From assembly GCA_051005735.1 (NCBI GenBank), contig JBPCJB010000291.1:1-13727 (forward strand): a DNA stretch of 13,727 bases, in the 5' to 3' direction. The notes below the pieces were generated by a model. That model was not told where the DNA came from. It did not search any database and worked only from the letters and a program-made list of their open reading frames with translations. The stretch comes from Gaiellasilicea sp051005735 (GTDB lineage: Bacteria; Actinomycetota; Thermoleophilia; Gaiellales; Gaiellaceae). The position numbers were made by a program, and so were the translations under genes. Position 1 is the stretch's first letter, and every line of letters begins with the position of its first letter. Below are positions 13,061 through 13,727 of this stretch, one piece after another.

Positions 13061-13680
13061 GCGAGCGCCGCCACCACGAGCGGAACGCCGGGCGGCGCCA
13101 CTGGGATCAGCGCCAGCGTGATCGCCGCCGCCACCACAGCCGCCGCGAGCGAGCGACGCGCGCGAACGTACGGAGCGAGCAGGGCGAGGAAGAGCGCCGG
13201 GAACGCGGCGTCGAGCCCGATCGCCTCCGGGTCGAGCAGATCCCCGACGAGCGTCCCGGCCGCCGTGCCGGCGACCCAGAGGACATAGAAAAGGAGGCCC
13301 GCTCCGACGAGGACGGCGTACTCGAAACGCCCGCTTCGTCCCGCGAGCGCCCAGGACTCGTCCACGATCAGCTGCGACTCGAAGAGCCGACGGCGTCGCG
13401 AGCCGGGGAAGATCGAGGCGACCGCGACGCTGAGCGGGACGTAGCGCGCGTTCAGGAGCACGGCGGCGACGATCGCCGCCAACGCGCCGCCTCCGGTCTC
13501 GAGCACCGACGCGGCTGCGAACTGGGCCGAGCCGGCGAACGTCGTCGCCGACATCAGCACCGCGGCCGCCCAGCTCATCCCCGCATCGGCCGCGAGCAAG
13601 CCGAACGACGCGCAGAAGAGGAGCGGCCCGGGCGCCAGCGGAAGGGCGGCGAGCACGCCGTCGCGGAGGCGACCGGACAT
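13036..13680 (-). CDS. azlC: AzlC-family branched-chain amino acid permease
   Basis: A 214-residue inner-membrane protein. It begins MSGRLRDGVLAALPLAPGPLLFCASFGLLA. It contains the AzlC-typical segments MSATTFAGSAQFAA, VAAVLLNARYVPLSVAVA and SQLIVDESWAL, followed by hydrophobic segments to the C-terminus. With AzlD it would export branched-chain amino acids. The length is at the short end for the family (about 230). The ATG at 13680 has AAGG immediately adjacent, too close for a normal Shine-Dalgarno sequence, so the mRNA may be leaderless or the true start may differ slightly. Its upstream region is the G-tract at the window end. Confidence 0.88.
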   Translation of the reverse strand: MSGRLRDGVLAALPLAPGPLLFCASFGLLAADAGMSWAAAVLMSATTFAGSAQFAAASVLETGGGALAAIVAAVLLNARYVPLSVAVASIFPGSRRRRLFESQLIVDESWALAGRSGRFEYAVLVGAGLLFYVLWVAGTAAGTLVGDLLDPEAIGLDAAFPALFLALLAPYVRARRSLAAAVVAAAITLALIPVAPPGVPLVVAALACLIGLRS

Positions 13681-13699
13681 CCTTCGACGCTACAGAAGC

Positions 13700-13727
13700 G
13701 GGGGGGGGGGGAGGGAGGGACACACAC
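13700..13727. repeat. Low-complexity end: G12 tract, GA-rich run and CA repeat
   Basis: Twelve consecutive G are followed by AGGGAGGGA and then CACACAC to the last base. This is unlike the rest of the window. It may be an assembly or sequencing artefact at a contig end, or a real G-rich (G-quadruplex-capable) tract upstream of azlC. Confidence 0.85.

Noticed and set aside
12728..13723. 331-codon minus-strand frame that would fuse extra sequence to AzlD
   Set aside because: Only the last 110 residues look like a membrane protein. The upstream part is the Arg-rich shadow of azlC.

Overview
The window is GC-rich bacterial DNA. Its start codons are often GTG, and genes overlap tightly as ATGA or TTGA. 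The encoded families (a PPOX-class probably F420-dependent flavin/deazaflavin oxidoreductase, an NrtR-like regulator, a BNR-repeat protein paired with a MoaD/ThiS-like protein, AzlCD) suggest an actinobacterium, perhaps of the Thermoleophilia/Gaiellales type. That placement is inferred from gene content and base composition only. The window opens inside argH and ends in a low-complexity G-tract that looks like a contig end. I see no tRNA, rRNA, CRISPR array or intact insertion sequence.

Left edge (1-1448): the C-terminal 207 codons of argininosuccinate lyase (+) converge on a small minus-strand operon. That operon holds an unrecognised 40-codon ORF, then a HicA-type mRNA interferase toxin, then a HicB-type antitoxin. 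A perfect 32-bp palindrome lies just upstream of the operon's first Shine-Dalgarno sequence.

Centre (1449-8761, all minus strand): a polyamine module. The order of transcription is PPOX-class oxidoreductase, gamma-aminobutyraldehyde dehydrogenase (PatD-like), PotA ATPase, PotD lipoprotein, PotB and PotC permeases, and a class III aminotransferase. PotABCD would import putrescine or spermidine, the aminotransferase would convert putrescine to 4-aminobutanal, and the dehydrogenase would oxidise that to GABA. Most junctions are 4-nt stop/start overlaps. The exceptions are a 52-bp gap before the dehydrogenase and a 101-bp gap between potD and potB that holds a strong stem-loop.

Right of the operon (8796-11993): a two-gene plus-strand unit encodes a cytosolic five-Asp-box (BNR) propeller protein and a MoaD/ThiS-like ubiquitin-fold protein ending in GG plus two residues. 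It converges on a minus-strand BMP-family lipoprotein gene. The lipoprotein gene is divergent from an NrtR-like regulator whose Nudix catalytic box is degenerate. The 31-bp gap between them carries a 21-bp imperfect palindrome that could be the regulator's operator.

Right edge (11994-13727): about 250 bp without a convincing gene, a possible histidine-kinase remnant, a stand-alone receiver-domain response regulator, and an azlC-azlD branched-chain amino acid exporter pair on the minus strand. The response regulator and azlD share their stop codons in a single CTAG.
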